64,000 nucleotides of DNA from Parus major (taxonomy: Eukaryota > Chordata > Aves > Passeriformes > Paridae). The notes below the pieces were generated by a model. That model was not told the origin of the DNA and searched no databases. It worked only from the letters and a program-made list of their open reading frames with translations. Positions 22,101 through 31,600 of the stretch are shown here, in pieces. A program made the translations under genes and the position numbers. Location of the stretch: contig NC_031768.1 in NCBI RefSeq assembly GCF_001522545.3, positions 97,833,781-97,897,780 of the forward strand, in the 5' to 3' direction. The first letter of the stretch is position 1. Every line of letters begins with the position of its first letter.

Positions 22101-24668
22101 GAGCAAGCAAGAAATTAGGAGATGTTTGCTTAGGCTTGCTGAAAGCACGCCGTTTTGCTCAGTATTGTTGTTCATGAGCAATAGTTGCAATCTTTAAAAA
22201 TAAAGAGTTAGTGTAAATAATAAAGTAACATGTGTTTCCTGGTAATTGGAACTTTTTCTGAATGTGATATGATTTTGTAAAATGTAGGATGGATGTGTGG
22301 CTTCAAACCAATAATTCATTTCAAACTGGCTGAAGTTGACTTTAGTGGGGTGAAAAGAGCTTGTGCCACAGAGGAAAATCGCTTATTTCTGGACATGGTT
22401 TTGCATTTGTCGATACAAATGTTTCAGTAACTTCAGTAATGGCCAGAGGTATATGACCATGGGCAGTATTTTACCTTGTATTTTTAAGGGGCAAGGGGAT
22501 GGTTTTCCAAAAATTAAATTCACCGTTTGACTTTTTTTAATACCCCTGTATTAAAATTGTACAGTTAATTTTCCTGTGAGTAAGGTCACTGTAAGAGGGT
22601 TTTGCTTTGATCAGCACAGAGTGCCAGTGATTTTTAACAGCATGACCAGGAGAGTTCCATATGATTTATTTTATGGAATTATCAACTTGTAGCTCATTTG
22701 CTAAAAATTACCAGAACTGTAAAAGTCCTCTTGGATATTAGGAAGAAATTCTTCACTGTGAGAGTGGTGAGGCCCTGGTACAGGTAGCCTAGAGAACTTG
22801 TGGATGTCCCATTCCCTGGAAGTGTTCAAGGCCACACTGGGTCAGGCTCTGAGCAACCTGGTCTAGTGGAAGGTGTCCCTGCAAACGGCAGGGGCTGTTT
22901 GACTGCCGTGATATTTAAGGTCCTTTCCAGCCGAGGCCCTCGGTGATTCTGTGAATAAGAAAATCGGCGGTTCGGTACAAATCGCGGGATTTCCTGTCCC
23001 GTTCCTGTTTAGAGGCGTCGGTCGGGCACAAGCCGGGTGAATGCCGGTGAATGCCGCTGCTCTGGGCTGCGCTGTCGGGGCGGCGCTCGGCACCAGGTGG
23101 CGCTGGGGGCCCGCGAGTGCGGGGTCCTGCGGGCCGGCAGCGCCCAGGCGGGCGGGACTCCTGGGCCAAAGCTACCGAAGGATCGCTGCGTTCCGGGGAA
23201 TGGGCGAGCAGCTCCCTTTCGAGGGATTCCTGGCACAGCTCTGTGCTCTAAGCCACCGTATTAGCGGGAAGCCTGCCTTCAGTCCATCCCTTTCCCTCAT
23301 CTTTACCACTTGTTTGCAATTAAACCACAAGTTGCAAATAGGTTCTGCTGTTTGCATAAGCACGACTATTTGTGTAGTCATTTGCACAAGCTAGCTGATA
23401 CGCAAATCTGTCGCACAGTTTGATGTAGATGCCTGCCTTCTTGTAGGAAAATTTTGCCCTCAATTTGAATATTTAAGTGTTCATGAGCTCTGCTAAAGGA
23501 GACTTGCAACAAGTCACACTTACCTGACTGAAGTCTGTTGCATCCCTTGGCAGTAATTATGCCTTCACTCATAGTTTTTCATAATTTTTTTTTAATTGTC
23601 CTGATGCAGCAGGAGTGGTGTGTCTTTAAGTTTTTTGTTTGTTTTTTTTTTTTTTCTCTTCATCATCCTGTTAGCTAATTTGCTAGCCTACCATCTTCTC
23701 AAATAATGTATATATGTTACAGCACTAATCTAAACAATGCTAACATAGTCATTTGTGTCAACTGCTGAAAAGCATGGTGTTTCATCTTAGAGTGCAAGAA
23801 AGCTAGTGCAGATTCCTGACTTGCACTGTGTCCAAGAAATTACTTGACATTTTTCTCATGGTAGAATTTCTAATTTGATTTGGCTCAGTTCCTGACACAC
23901 CTCTCCTTTATCCAGTTACAGTGATGTATAGCAGGATGTTCAACCCCTATGGAAGTTCATTCTAGGTTTGGATTCCCTGACCCCATTGCTCTGAGTGGGT
24001 CTGGAGGCTGGAGAGAGTTTGGGAGAAATGCAGTGTGCTGCCTCCAACAACTTTTTTCCTGCCCACCCTGAGGCAAGGAGAAGGGCAAGGGAACATCTTG
24101 GGCCAGGTATAACCTTGCTTTGTGTTACACTGGTCTGCTGTGAAATTGAGAGTTTGACAATAAAGTGTGCTTGGGTGAAAACAAACCACAGTGGAGAAAG
24201 TTGCAGTGCAGTGTTAAATCCTGAAGCACAGACTGCCCAGTGAATTTAGAGGGCTTTTGTATGCCTGCTAGTTTGGATTGTTGGCTGACCAATATACCTG
24301 TTTAATAGCCAGTGACCAAGTGCTGTGTTAAGCACTCATCTCATCAGCCAGTTGAATTTAGGGTGACAGCCAGGCTCTGATCACAAATATGAGATAATAT
24401 ATTTTGTAAACAGCATGTTGTGTTTGAAATTAGAGTATGAATAGAAAAGTGCCTCTTTTTTCTTTTTTTAATATTTATTTATTTTAATTTTCTTTGTTTC
24501 ATTTTCTTTAGGAACCTGCCCATGATTTTGAATTGGGTGAAAGCACAGAAGCCTGGTGTTATGGGTGTTAACATAATTACATCAGACTTTGTGGAGCTGG
24601 TTGACTTTGCTGCTACAGTTATTGCATTGAACGACCTCCTTTTGGAAGATGATGAATCTGCAACTTAA
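7048..24668 (+). CDS. PLCXD2: PLCXD2, PI-PLC X-domain phospholipase (4 coding exons, 313 aa)
   Basis: Spliced CDS: 7048-7129, 19620-20080, 21800-22041, 24512-24668 (82+461+242+157 = 942 bases). All introns are GT-AG and the joined frame is open to the TAA. The family hydrolyses phosphoinositide headgroups and consists of an X domain only, without the PH, EF-hand, Y and C2 parts of classical PLCs. Visible catalytic-type residues are His30-Asp31 in GSHDS, Asp87 and Arg89 in GIRYFDLR, and His105 in FIHGLFG. This H-D / D-x-R / H pattern resembles the metal-independent bacterial enzymes. The stretches [14 protein letters not shown] and [11 protein letters not shown] fit PLCXD2 better than PLCXD1 or PLCXD3 as I recall them. 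No signal peptide or membrane segment is evident, so it is probably cytosolic or peripherally membrane-bound. Length is within the family's usual 300-340. The start is the first ATG after the in-frame stop at 6946-6948, in a good Kozak context (GCCATGG). Mammalian proteins can carry a longer N-terminus; none is open here. Confidence 0.93.
7505..7612 (+). mobile_element. CR1 LINE 3' fragment
   Basis: The + strand reads as a diverged CR1 3' end: GGGGCTCTGAGCAACCTG, then a variant of the CTGC-CAGGGGG-TTGGA block, then CTTCCTTCCAACCCAGACCA, which in intact copies is followed by the ATTCTATG-type octamer repeat. The octamers have decayed. It lies in intron 1, just downstream of the CpG island. Confidence 0.65.
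7875..8107 (+). mobile_element. CR1 LINE 3' UTR fragment
   Basis: Recognisable CR1 3' UTR blocks: ATTAGGAGGAGTTTCTTCGT, AGAAAGGGTG, GGGCCTGCCCAGGGAGGTTG, TGGAGTCACTGTCCCTGGAG, and a GATTGATTCTGTG end. It is in the same orientation as the gene, in intron 1. The 230-base length is typical of 5'-truncated avian CR1 copies. Confidence 0.8.
14455..14745 (-). mobile_element. CR1 LINE 3' fragment, reverse orientation
   Basis: It begins with AATCATAGA-type repeats, the reverse complement of the CR1 3' terminal octamers. Then come TGAGTTGGAATGGACCCACA, the block CTGGCCCTGCACAGGACACC, GAGAGCATTGTCCAAACACTCC, and a CGAGTCCTGTCACTGGTCA end. This is the usual reverse view of a 5'-truncated CR1. It lies antisense to the gene in intron 1. 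Confidence 0.85.
19620..20080 (+). CDS. PLCXD2: PLCXD2 coding exon 2 (most of the catalytic X domain)
   Basis: The 461-base exon completes Gly28 and runs to Gln181. It carries both catalytic-type histidines (His30, His105), the Asp87-x-Arg89 pair in GIRYFDLR, and the conserved [10 protein letters not shown] block at residues 130-139. Acceptor CTAG|G, donor CAG|GTAGGG. The open frame continues 51 bases into the intron before a stop, so the donor and the next exon's continuation of the protein define the exon end. Confidence 0.95.
20081..21799 (+). other. PLCXD2 intron 2
   Basis: Donor GTAGGG, acceptor TTCCGTTAG. Phase 0. The 1.7 kb is AT-rich with no gene. A stretch at about 20335-20830 has an AATAAA (in CCAATAAACAG) and looks somewhat LTR-like, but I could not support that call. 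Confidence 0.85.
21800..22041 (+). CDS. PLCXD2: PLCXD2 coding exon 3
   Basis: The 242-base exon encodes residues 182-261 and the first two bases of Arg262. It contains the family motifs [14 protein letters not shown] (195-200) and PAPWANTT (204-211), and the [15 protein letters not shown] block. The donor is AG|GTAAGG. Because it ends in phase 2, splicing to different downstream exons would swap only the C-terminal 50 or so residues. Mammalian PLCXD2 is, as I recall, spliced to alternative last exons at this point. Confidence 0.94.
22731..22956 (+). mobile_element. CR1 LINE 3' fragment
   Basis: It starts TTGGATATTAGGAAGAAATT, then CTTCACTGTGAGAGTGGTGA, a degenerate GGCTGCCC-GAGAA block, GAGCAACCTGGTCTAGTGGA, AGGTGTCCCTGC, and ends GGTGATTCTGTGAAT. 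This is a typical sense-oriented CR1 3' UTR with one or two terminal octamers. Confidence 0.85.
22957..23240. promoter_or_regulatory. GC-rich intronic island with CTCF-like motif
   Basis: A sharp rise in G+C and CpG inside intron 3, far from the known promoter. At 23090-23104 the sequence GCACCAGGTGGCGCT matches the CTCF consensus CCACCAGGGGGCGCT at 13 of 15 positions. Possible roles are an insulator, an intronic promoter or a GC-rich relic. The open frames of up to 117 codons here are composition artefacts. The call rests on motif and composition only. Confidence 0.4.
24512..24668 (+). CDS. PLCXD2: PLCXD2 coding exon 4 and stop codon
   Basis: Completes Arg262 and encodes residues 263-313, with the conserved [29 protein letters not shown] and acidic tail [10 protein letters not shown], then TAA at 24666-24668. 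The acceptor has a long pyrimidine tract. The block [15 protein letters not shown] is characteristic of the end of the PLCXD fold. Confidence 0.94.
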
Positions 24669-24835
24669 ATCCTGATTGCTGTGTCCCACTTGTGTTCCTT
24701 AGTGGACATCTGTGAACTATGCTAAATGTTTTACTTGTCAAGTGAAACCTATTGTAATCTCTTTATGAAAAAATGTTTCCTAGAGGAAACGTGGCAAAAC
24801 TTCACATACAGCCAGGTCCTTTCTCCTGGAGTGGT

Positions 24836-24905
24836 GTGGAGCTGAGTGAGCTGAGTGCTGTGTGAGTGCTGCTGTGTCAGTCTGTCTGTCTGTGAGTGCT
24901 CTGTT
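24836..24905. repeat. Low-complexity TGAG/CTGT repeat in the 3' UTR
   Basis: Repeated GAGCTGAGTG, GAGTGCTGTG and GTCTGTCTGTCTGT units over about 70 bases. Simple slippage-prone sequence close to the stop codon; no specific function is evident. Confidence 0.7.
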
Positions 24906-25215
24906 TGGCTGAGCTGTGCACACATCTGCTGCTGACAGGGGCTGGCCTCTGGAGCAGATATACCCCATTGTGGTGCACATCTCCCTGGTGACGGCGTGCC
25001 CAGCGCGCCTGTGTATCCATCCTGCCCGCTTCCCATGGCCAGGGCTCGCTCCAGGGATTGCTCCTGATCCCATGGCATTGTTCCTGGGCCACCTCTGGCA
25101 TAGCTGGGCTCAGCTGGAGGCTGCTGCTCTGTTCATTATGCTGTTTTAGACACTACCTCTGACTTACTTGAAGAGACAATACTGCTGTTGTTCAGGTGGA
25201 AGCTGCTAATGCTGC

Positions 25216-25221
25216 ATTAAA
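25216..25221 (+). terminator. Candidate polyadenylation signal ATTAAA
   Basis: The commonest variant of AATAAA, about 550 bases after the PLCXD2 stop codon. A TGTCCTTTGGG stretch follows 10-20 bases later. Weak by itself. Confidence 0.3.
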
Positions 25222-25527
25222 TATCAAAACTGTCCTTTGGGCCTGAGAGGTGAAGGCTTGGCACAATCTTTCTTCTCAACCTCTGTTTTATTTTATTACT
25301 TCAATACATTAATTGCAACTGTTTTTAAGTGTATTTTTTTTTGGCATTAATTTGGAGAATATTTCAGTCTTATTTTGTGGATTATAACTGAAGTCTGAAT
25401 TCCTGTTTCCTGTGACATATAGGAAACATTCATTTTCCTGAATTCCTGGGACATTTAGGAAGCTACAGCATAACCTTTCTCTTTTACCTGTTGGTAACCT
25501 GTTGGTTTACTTGGAGTTTTTGAGTCA

Positions 25528-25533
25528 ATTAAA
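25528..25533 (+). terminator. Candidate polyadenylation signal ATTAAA (second)
   Basis: ATTAAA followed by a T-rich stretch and GGTGTCTTAC about 22 bases downstream, a reasonable cleavage-site arrangement. It would give a 3' UTR of about 880 bases. Confidence 0.35.
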
Positions 25534-26749
25534 TTTTTCTTTTCTCTCACCCAGGTGTCTTACTTAGCCTTCCCATCTTACTCTGGGAGGAGATGGGCTA
25601 AGTATGGGCTTGCTTGATATTCAGAGAACTGTACCTGACAGGGACTGCTCAAAGCCCAAATATTGGATCACTGTGATTTGTGATGGGACAGTGAATTCTG
25701 CAGTCAGACCTGAAAATTGTGCTTGTAGACAGAGAGCCACACCTATTAAGGGAGAAATTTCTCCAGCCTTCACCTGCTTGTGATAGAGTAAGCAATAATC
25801 ACACAAGCACAGGCTGATGTTAGTACTGCTTCTTTCTTTAGTCATACTTATTTTGTGCTGGTTCACAATGAAATGTGACTGTGTGTGTTTGAGCCAATGG
25901 TCAAACATATGTTGGTACTTATCAGCACTTAATTTACTAGCTGATAATATCCTATGGTCTGATTTACCTTCATTGTTTTATTTTTTTTAAAAAATGCACA
26001 AAAAGGACTGATTAGCAGACACTTCTCTGCTCAATCATCTTCCTGAAGCAACTATTGGTGCACTAATTATCCGGTGATTATGAATTTGTATTTATCTCCA
26101 AGCTTATTTATTATAGAATGGATTGTCTTTATACGTATTTAATTCAAAGGAAAACATTTATGTACAGGTTTATTATTTATTTTGATGTTTTATCCTGTAT
26201 CTGCCATTATGGTCTGACAGCTGTGAAAAATCCCAGCTTTCTTTGCTTGTCACAACTCAGGAGAAATGTAAAGGTTTGCAAATCTTCTCTGTGAACCTTG
26301 GCCGAGTTCAGAGCAGACTGTAATCTGATTTATCTGTTGTTTGCCTGGCTTTCATTAGAGTTCCTTGAATTTTTTTAACTGAATCGTTTCTCTAAGGGAG
26401 TTGGGGGTGGGGGCAGTGCTGTCACACACTGTCTTTCTCCTTTCCACTTGTGTCTCAGTGATAAAGGGACTAGTCCCAAAAATCAGGGTTTGGGAACTAT
26501 GTTCAAATTTGTTTTAATACTTCCTTTTAAAACCACAGCAGAAGGTTTTTATTGGATTTGGTGCTTTTCTTCTTGTTGATGAAACCATCAGAACCTGTTC
26601 TGAACAGTTCTGTTCAGTCTGCAAGTTTATTTAAAATACCTGGATTTTCCTTAGCTGACTTTTATGTTTATTTTACTACTACTTTACTCATGGCCCCAGC
26701 TGAAACTCCATGTGGATTTGGTTTTGGTGGTTTCCTTCTACAAATTGTC

Positions 26750-26880
26750 TTGGTGCTCAGAGCTCAGCTGGGTGTTAACACCAAAGTTGTGGGTTTGTTC
26801 CCAGTATGGGCCATTCATTTAAGAGCTGGATTCATTACCCTTATGGGTTCCTTCCAGCTCAGAATATTCTGTGATTCTCT
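26750..26880 (+). mobile_element. tRNA-Ile-derived SINE with CR1-like tail
   Basis: The 5' part is a decayed tRNA-Ile gene: an A-box-like GAGCTCAGCTGG at 26760-26771, then GGTGTTAACACCAAAGTTGT, a B-box-like GGTTTGTTCCC at 26792-26802, and the acceptor end GTATGGGCCA. The 3' part (AAGAGCTGGATTCATTACCC through CAGAATATTCTGTGATTCT) is a CR1 3' tail with its terminal octamer. This composite matches the SINE described in zebra finch (TguSINE1 type). About 12 bases between the A box and the anticodon region appear deleted. It supports a passerine source. Confidence 0.75.
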
Positions 26881-28502
26881 AACTTGGCTTGAATACCAGT
26901 GAGGCAGAAATAATACTTTGCAAGGTTCCCTGCAGAACTGGAAGACAAAGCAAGGTGAAGTGAGTATGGTGTTTGTACTTGACCCTTAATATGTTTTCTA
27001 CTATATATATATATCTGCCTCAAAAGAGATTTATTTGGCTTAGCCAATATTTGTATTGTGTGTGCACAGTAATGACTTATTAGTCCTTCTGCTGTATTTA
27101 TTTAAATAGAGATGGGATGGGCTTGGGGCTTTTGTTAGATGTTTTTAAGTGCAAACTCAGAAGTTTAACATATTTGCTGTTAGTTCACACCTGAAACATG
27201 CTGGGTGTTAAGAATGTTAGCAGAGGGAAAAGAAATGGAAAATAGATTTAGTACTAATGGTGAAGTATATGGGGAAGGGAAACATTTCTGTAAGTTTGGC
27301 CTGTCAGAAGAGACCTGAGTGTCATTTCAGAGCAGGGCTTGGTGGTGTGCTTCCAGTGTGAGCAATCTGACAGTCCTAAATGGTGAGTTGGGCAGTTGGC
27401 AGGTAACACTTGTCTATGACATGACATCTCCCTTGGCTTCCTACTGTGGGCAGCTTTCATGCTGGTGTTTAGAATTGGTCCTAGGGTTGTCTGAAACCAC
27501 CCTAAGCAATATGAACTACCTTTCATCTATTCTGTTACACAGAGAAAAGCTATCCATATAATGGGCTTATCTTGCTTACTCAACACCAAAACATATCCAG
27601 ACTTCCTCATGCTTTGCAAAATTGAGCTCATCCAGGCTTGGACTTTGGGCTGTGGATTCCATTTTCTAGCATTACAAAATTAAAAGGTGAGCTAGGCAGG
27701 AAGGGAGGATCAAGGAAGTAGGGCAGTAGTTTGCATCCAGTGCCCACATGGAAGGTGTGGCAATGCTTAGCCCAGTTCTGGGCAGCAGAATGGAGCAGGT
27801 CTGGCAGGTGAGTGACAGCACTGCAGCTCACACTTGCTTGGCCAAGTCTGGCCCCTGAGAGCAGCAAATAACAGCCTGCAAGGTCAGCTTGAGAATAAAG
27901 ATGTGTGTGAGCACAGGAGAAGGTGGGGGGGTTCTTACAGTTGATGTAGATGCTCATCTGGTGTATACAGTGGTTTTAGTCTTGCTTGTATATCCCCAAA
28001 GCACTAGAGTTCACTTTTAAGTTGGCTGGGAAGAAAACCTCCCCAGAGGAATGGTTCTGACCCCTTGACCATTTGGTAGGTTCTGGGAGAGGAGAAGGCA
28101 GAAAATGAGCAGCTGCTTGAGGCAAAGTACTTAAACTGGGTATTCTTGAATAATTGCACATATAGTTTGTTATTACAGATTCAGGTTAGTTACACACTGT
28201 TTTATGACTGTTGTTTCCCTTCCTGGTGTGCAGTCCCTCCTGAATGCTAAGCACACTGGTGGCATTCCTCTTCTCACACTGATTGCTGCTGTGTGCCATT
28301 TAAAGGCATATTTGAGGCACAGTAGACCTCTGTGTGTATCCCTGATGGGAAGTAGTAGATGTTTGTTATGGAGCATCTACGAGTTTTTAGCCTCTTACTG
28401 TGTCCCACAGGTGGAAACAAAAAGCAGTTAGTACTAGATATTGCACACTGACAATCATTTGGCTTTTACTTGGGGCCTACTGTCACAATGTACTGAACTG
28501 CA

Positions 28503-28646
28503 TAGGGAAATGGTGGAGTCACCATCTGTGGAAGTGTTCAAAAACGTGTGGATATGGCACTTGAGGATATAGTGTAGTAATGAAAACACCACTGCTGGAC
28601 TTGATGGTCTTGGAGGTCTTGCCCAACCTTAACAATTCTGTGATTC
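28503..28646 (+). mobile_element. CR1 LINE 3' fragment
   Basis: Short sense copy: GGAAATGGTGGAGTCACCAT, GGAAGTGTTCAAAAACGTGT, GGATATGGCACTTGAGGA, GACTTGATGGTCTTGGAGGT, ending CAATTCTGTGATTCAGAAT. Typical CR1 3' UTR order with a terminal octamer. Confidence 0.85.
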
Positions 28647-31600
28647 AGAATAGAAATGCTGCAAAAAGGCCCATATTCTGTTAAACAGTCTCTTTGAAGG
28701 AAAGAATAATAGGGAAATGGTGTCTTTGCTCCTAGCACATGCTGGGTTTTGCTGTTGTTGGTACTGACTTAGCTGAATGTTGGAGTTTAAAAAGCACCTG
28801 AACTGTAAGGTGCCTTTTAAACTCCACTTTTGAGCAGGGATTTTGTCTCAAACAGGAGCAGGACTTCTGCCAAGATGCTCATCTCTTCTCATCTACTAAG
28901 CCTTTGGAAATACTTTCTTTGCTTACCTGTCTGAGGTGTCAGAGTTCATCGATGCATCATTTAGCAGACCAGGGTTTAGGACATAGAGGACATGGATATT
29001 TTGATTTAGAATTGGGTTACCTATGGAAGTCTGAGCATGTGTGACTTGATGTTTACTTGAATATGCAGTATTTAATATGACATTCATATGCTGTTTTCAT
29101 AAGACTTTCATCTTGACTTGAACACATAGCTCCCAGTCCCTAATGAGCAAACTTTTTGGTCAGAGGACCACTGTTTGGGACAAAACTTCAGGTAAATTTT
29201 CAATGCTTGTTAAAGCACAGAGAAATTGTCTAATGTGGGGAACAGAACTGACTCAAAAAATTATCTGAATTATTGATCAGGTGTAAATGCAGTCCTTTTG
29301 GCAATGAAAAATAAGACTTCTTTTTTCTTCTTTGACAAATTCTTATTCCAGCTTTGGTTTATAGCTCAACAGATGGGTAGAAGAGCCAGAGCATATGGTG
29401 AAGAGCAAATAAATTTTATGCTAAGGACATGTATGTAGGACTAACTGTGGTAAGAGTATGGTGATTTACTTAATGACACCTTTAATGGTAATCCTATCAG
29501 CTCTTTGGTTTAGGTTGTTAAATCAGTCTCTGTTTTGCATTAAAAATAATAAGTCCCACTAATTCAATACATCTGTTCTGTTGAAGTGTGTTTACTTCTG
29601 TATGCATATTTATTTCTTTACAAGTCTCACCAAGTAAACTGTTAATTGTAGGGACTGGAATAGGAATGTCAACTTTAGAACTGTGTGCTGAATCTGCTTA
29701 TACTTTATATCCCTGAATATTTATGCATTGTGTTGTCCATTTAAACAGTACTTACCCTTTGTTAGATCTGTCATACCATCTACACTGAACTGCAGCGTAT
29801 TCTTAATTTTGAAGGAAGTGCTGATCAGCACATCCTATATAAAAATAATTTAGATGGTTCTTTGATTTTTCTCAATGTCAAATATATTTTCCAGATTTTT
29901 TTTTATTTTATTTATACTCTGAAGGGTGCAGAGGAGACCAGGTGAAGGGGAGTTACCAATTCTCAGTATTTATTTTGTGCAGTCTGTCTCCCAGCAGTTT
30001 GTGCTTTCCCCACCTGTCTGATTCAGTTTTGGGAAACCAGGATGCCTCATCTGCAGTCTCAGCTGCAGATAAATTTGGGGTTTACATCTGTTTCTTCTGC
30101 TTTATATCATTGGAGGTTTTAATCCAGAAAATAATAAAAATAAAATAAAACTTGAACTAATCATCTTTGCTGTGTGTTCTGTACTGCTGACTGCTTTGAT
30201 ACATGATGATTACATAGTGAGTCAGCTAACATCAGTTGAGCTCGGTCGCTTCTCTGGTGCAGAATGGTGTCATTGAAGGTTGGTGGGGGGTTTTTGTGAG
30301 GTGCTGCATCTTGCTGCACTTGTGTCCCCTGAGTAGGCAGACCCAAACAACATCCTTATTTTTAGGATGTGCTGACAACTTCTCAGTGCAAGTTGCAGTG
30401 CAAAGTGATTCGAAATCAGTGTGTGCTTGCACTTGTGTGTACACACAGCAAACATCTTTTGCACTGGGACAAAAGCATGGCCAAAATCCATGGATCCAGT
30501 TCTGTCCTGGAAGGCAAGTACAACTTCTGTGCAGCCTCTACTGCTGTAATACAGGTGGTGAAGCTCCATTGTAATACCTGATCAGGAAACAAAGCATTGT
30601 TAATGATTCCTAGAGCGTGTGCTAATGTCGGATGTTTGTAACCCAGTGAGATCAAACACACCGTTCTTTTGGGTTGTTTTCAGTGTGCATGTCTGGAAGA
30701 TGTGGGAGTACTGGGGGTGGGGAGAGGGAGAGAATGGATGGCCCTGCTTCCCTCATAATTTTAGGCAGTGGTAAATGAGGAGAAGCTATCTGTAGATATT
30801 TTTTTTTCAATCCCAAAGTTAGAGCTGGGAATTCTGAGCTTAATCACTACCTGTTGTCTCAGACCTCGAAGTAGGTGTTTGCAAACCAGCCTTCATTAGC
30901 AGTGACTCACACAAAGCTAACAATTGGTGTCAGTAATGTCTGCAATGTGCTGTAGGCAGGGAGTGTGCCAGTATTTTTTTCAGAATATACCTCTGCAATA
31001 CGAATCTAGTGATTGGCATAAGCTGCCAGTGTGTAAAAAGTTGATGGTTAAATAGCTTGGAGTGGCACTGAGGCTTACACACACACCCCCACCCCCATAT
31101 ACCGTTTGCCCAGGCCAGGAAAATTATGTACCTTAGAAGGTACAAGAATGAGTCTGATTTCATCATATTGCTTCCCCAGGGGATTTAATGGAGATTTTTT
31201 ATTTTTTTTTTTTCAGTCTGTGTGCCTTTAGCAATGCTGGACAAGGTCACACATGTATATACATGCACATATATGCATGAAGTAAATGGTTATTTTGAAA
31301 GTGTGCAATGGGACTGCAAAAACTAGAAGCACTTTCTGTGAGAAATTTATGCACGCCCTTTATCCTGAGTTTCGCTGTTGCCACAAACCTGTGATTAGCT
31401 GCTCAAACAGAACCATTCCTGAATTGTGTGTGTCTTACTATTTCCCTCTTAGGGGATGCTGCTGAACCTGCATGCAGCATTTTTAGCTGTGGAGGATAAA
31501 ACTCTTCCTTGCTGTCTGAAGGACAGCCAGTTTGGAGCCTGGTGTATGCTGCCAGCAGCTCTAGTTCCACGTCTAGCTGGAAGGTGAGCAAAATGCTGGC

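Larger units (their letters stand above)
22042..24511 (+). other. PLCXD2 intron 3
   Basis: Donor GTAAGG; acceptor with a long T-rich tract ending TTCTTTAG. It holds a CR1 fragment (22731-22956) immediately followed by a GC-rich island (about 22957-23240), then a T-rich homopolymer near 23645. The remainder is AT-rich unique DNA. Confidence 0.85.
24669..25550 (+). other. Probable PLCXD2 3' UTR
   Basis: This is the sequence after the stop. No AATAAA is present in the first kilobase. The nearest candidate signals are ATTAAA at 25216-25221 and 25528-25533; the second is followed by a GTGTCTT element that could act as the downstream GU-rich site. The end of the transcript is therefore uncertain. 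The UTR includes a CTG/TGAGTG-rich low-complexity segment at about 24836-24905 and a CpG-containing patch at about 24985-25060. Confidence 0.5.
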
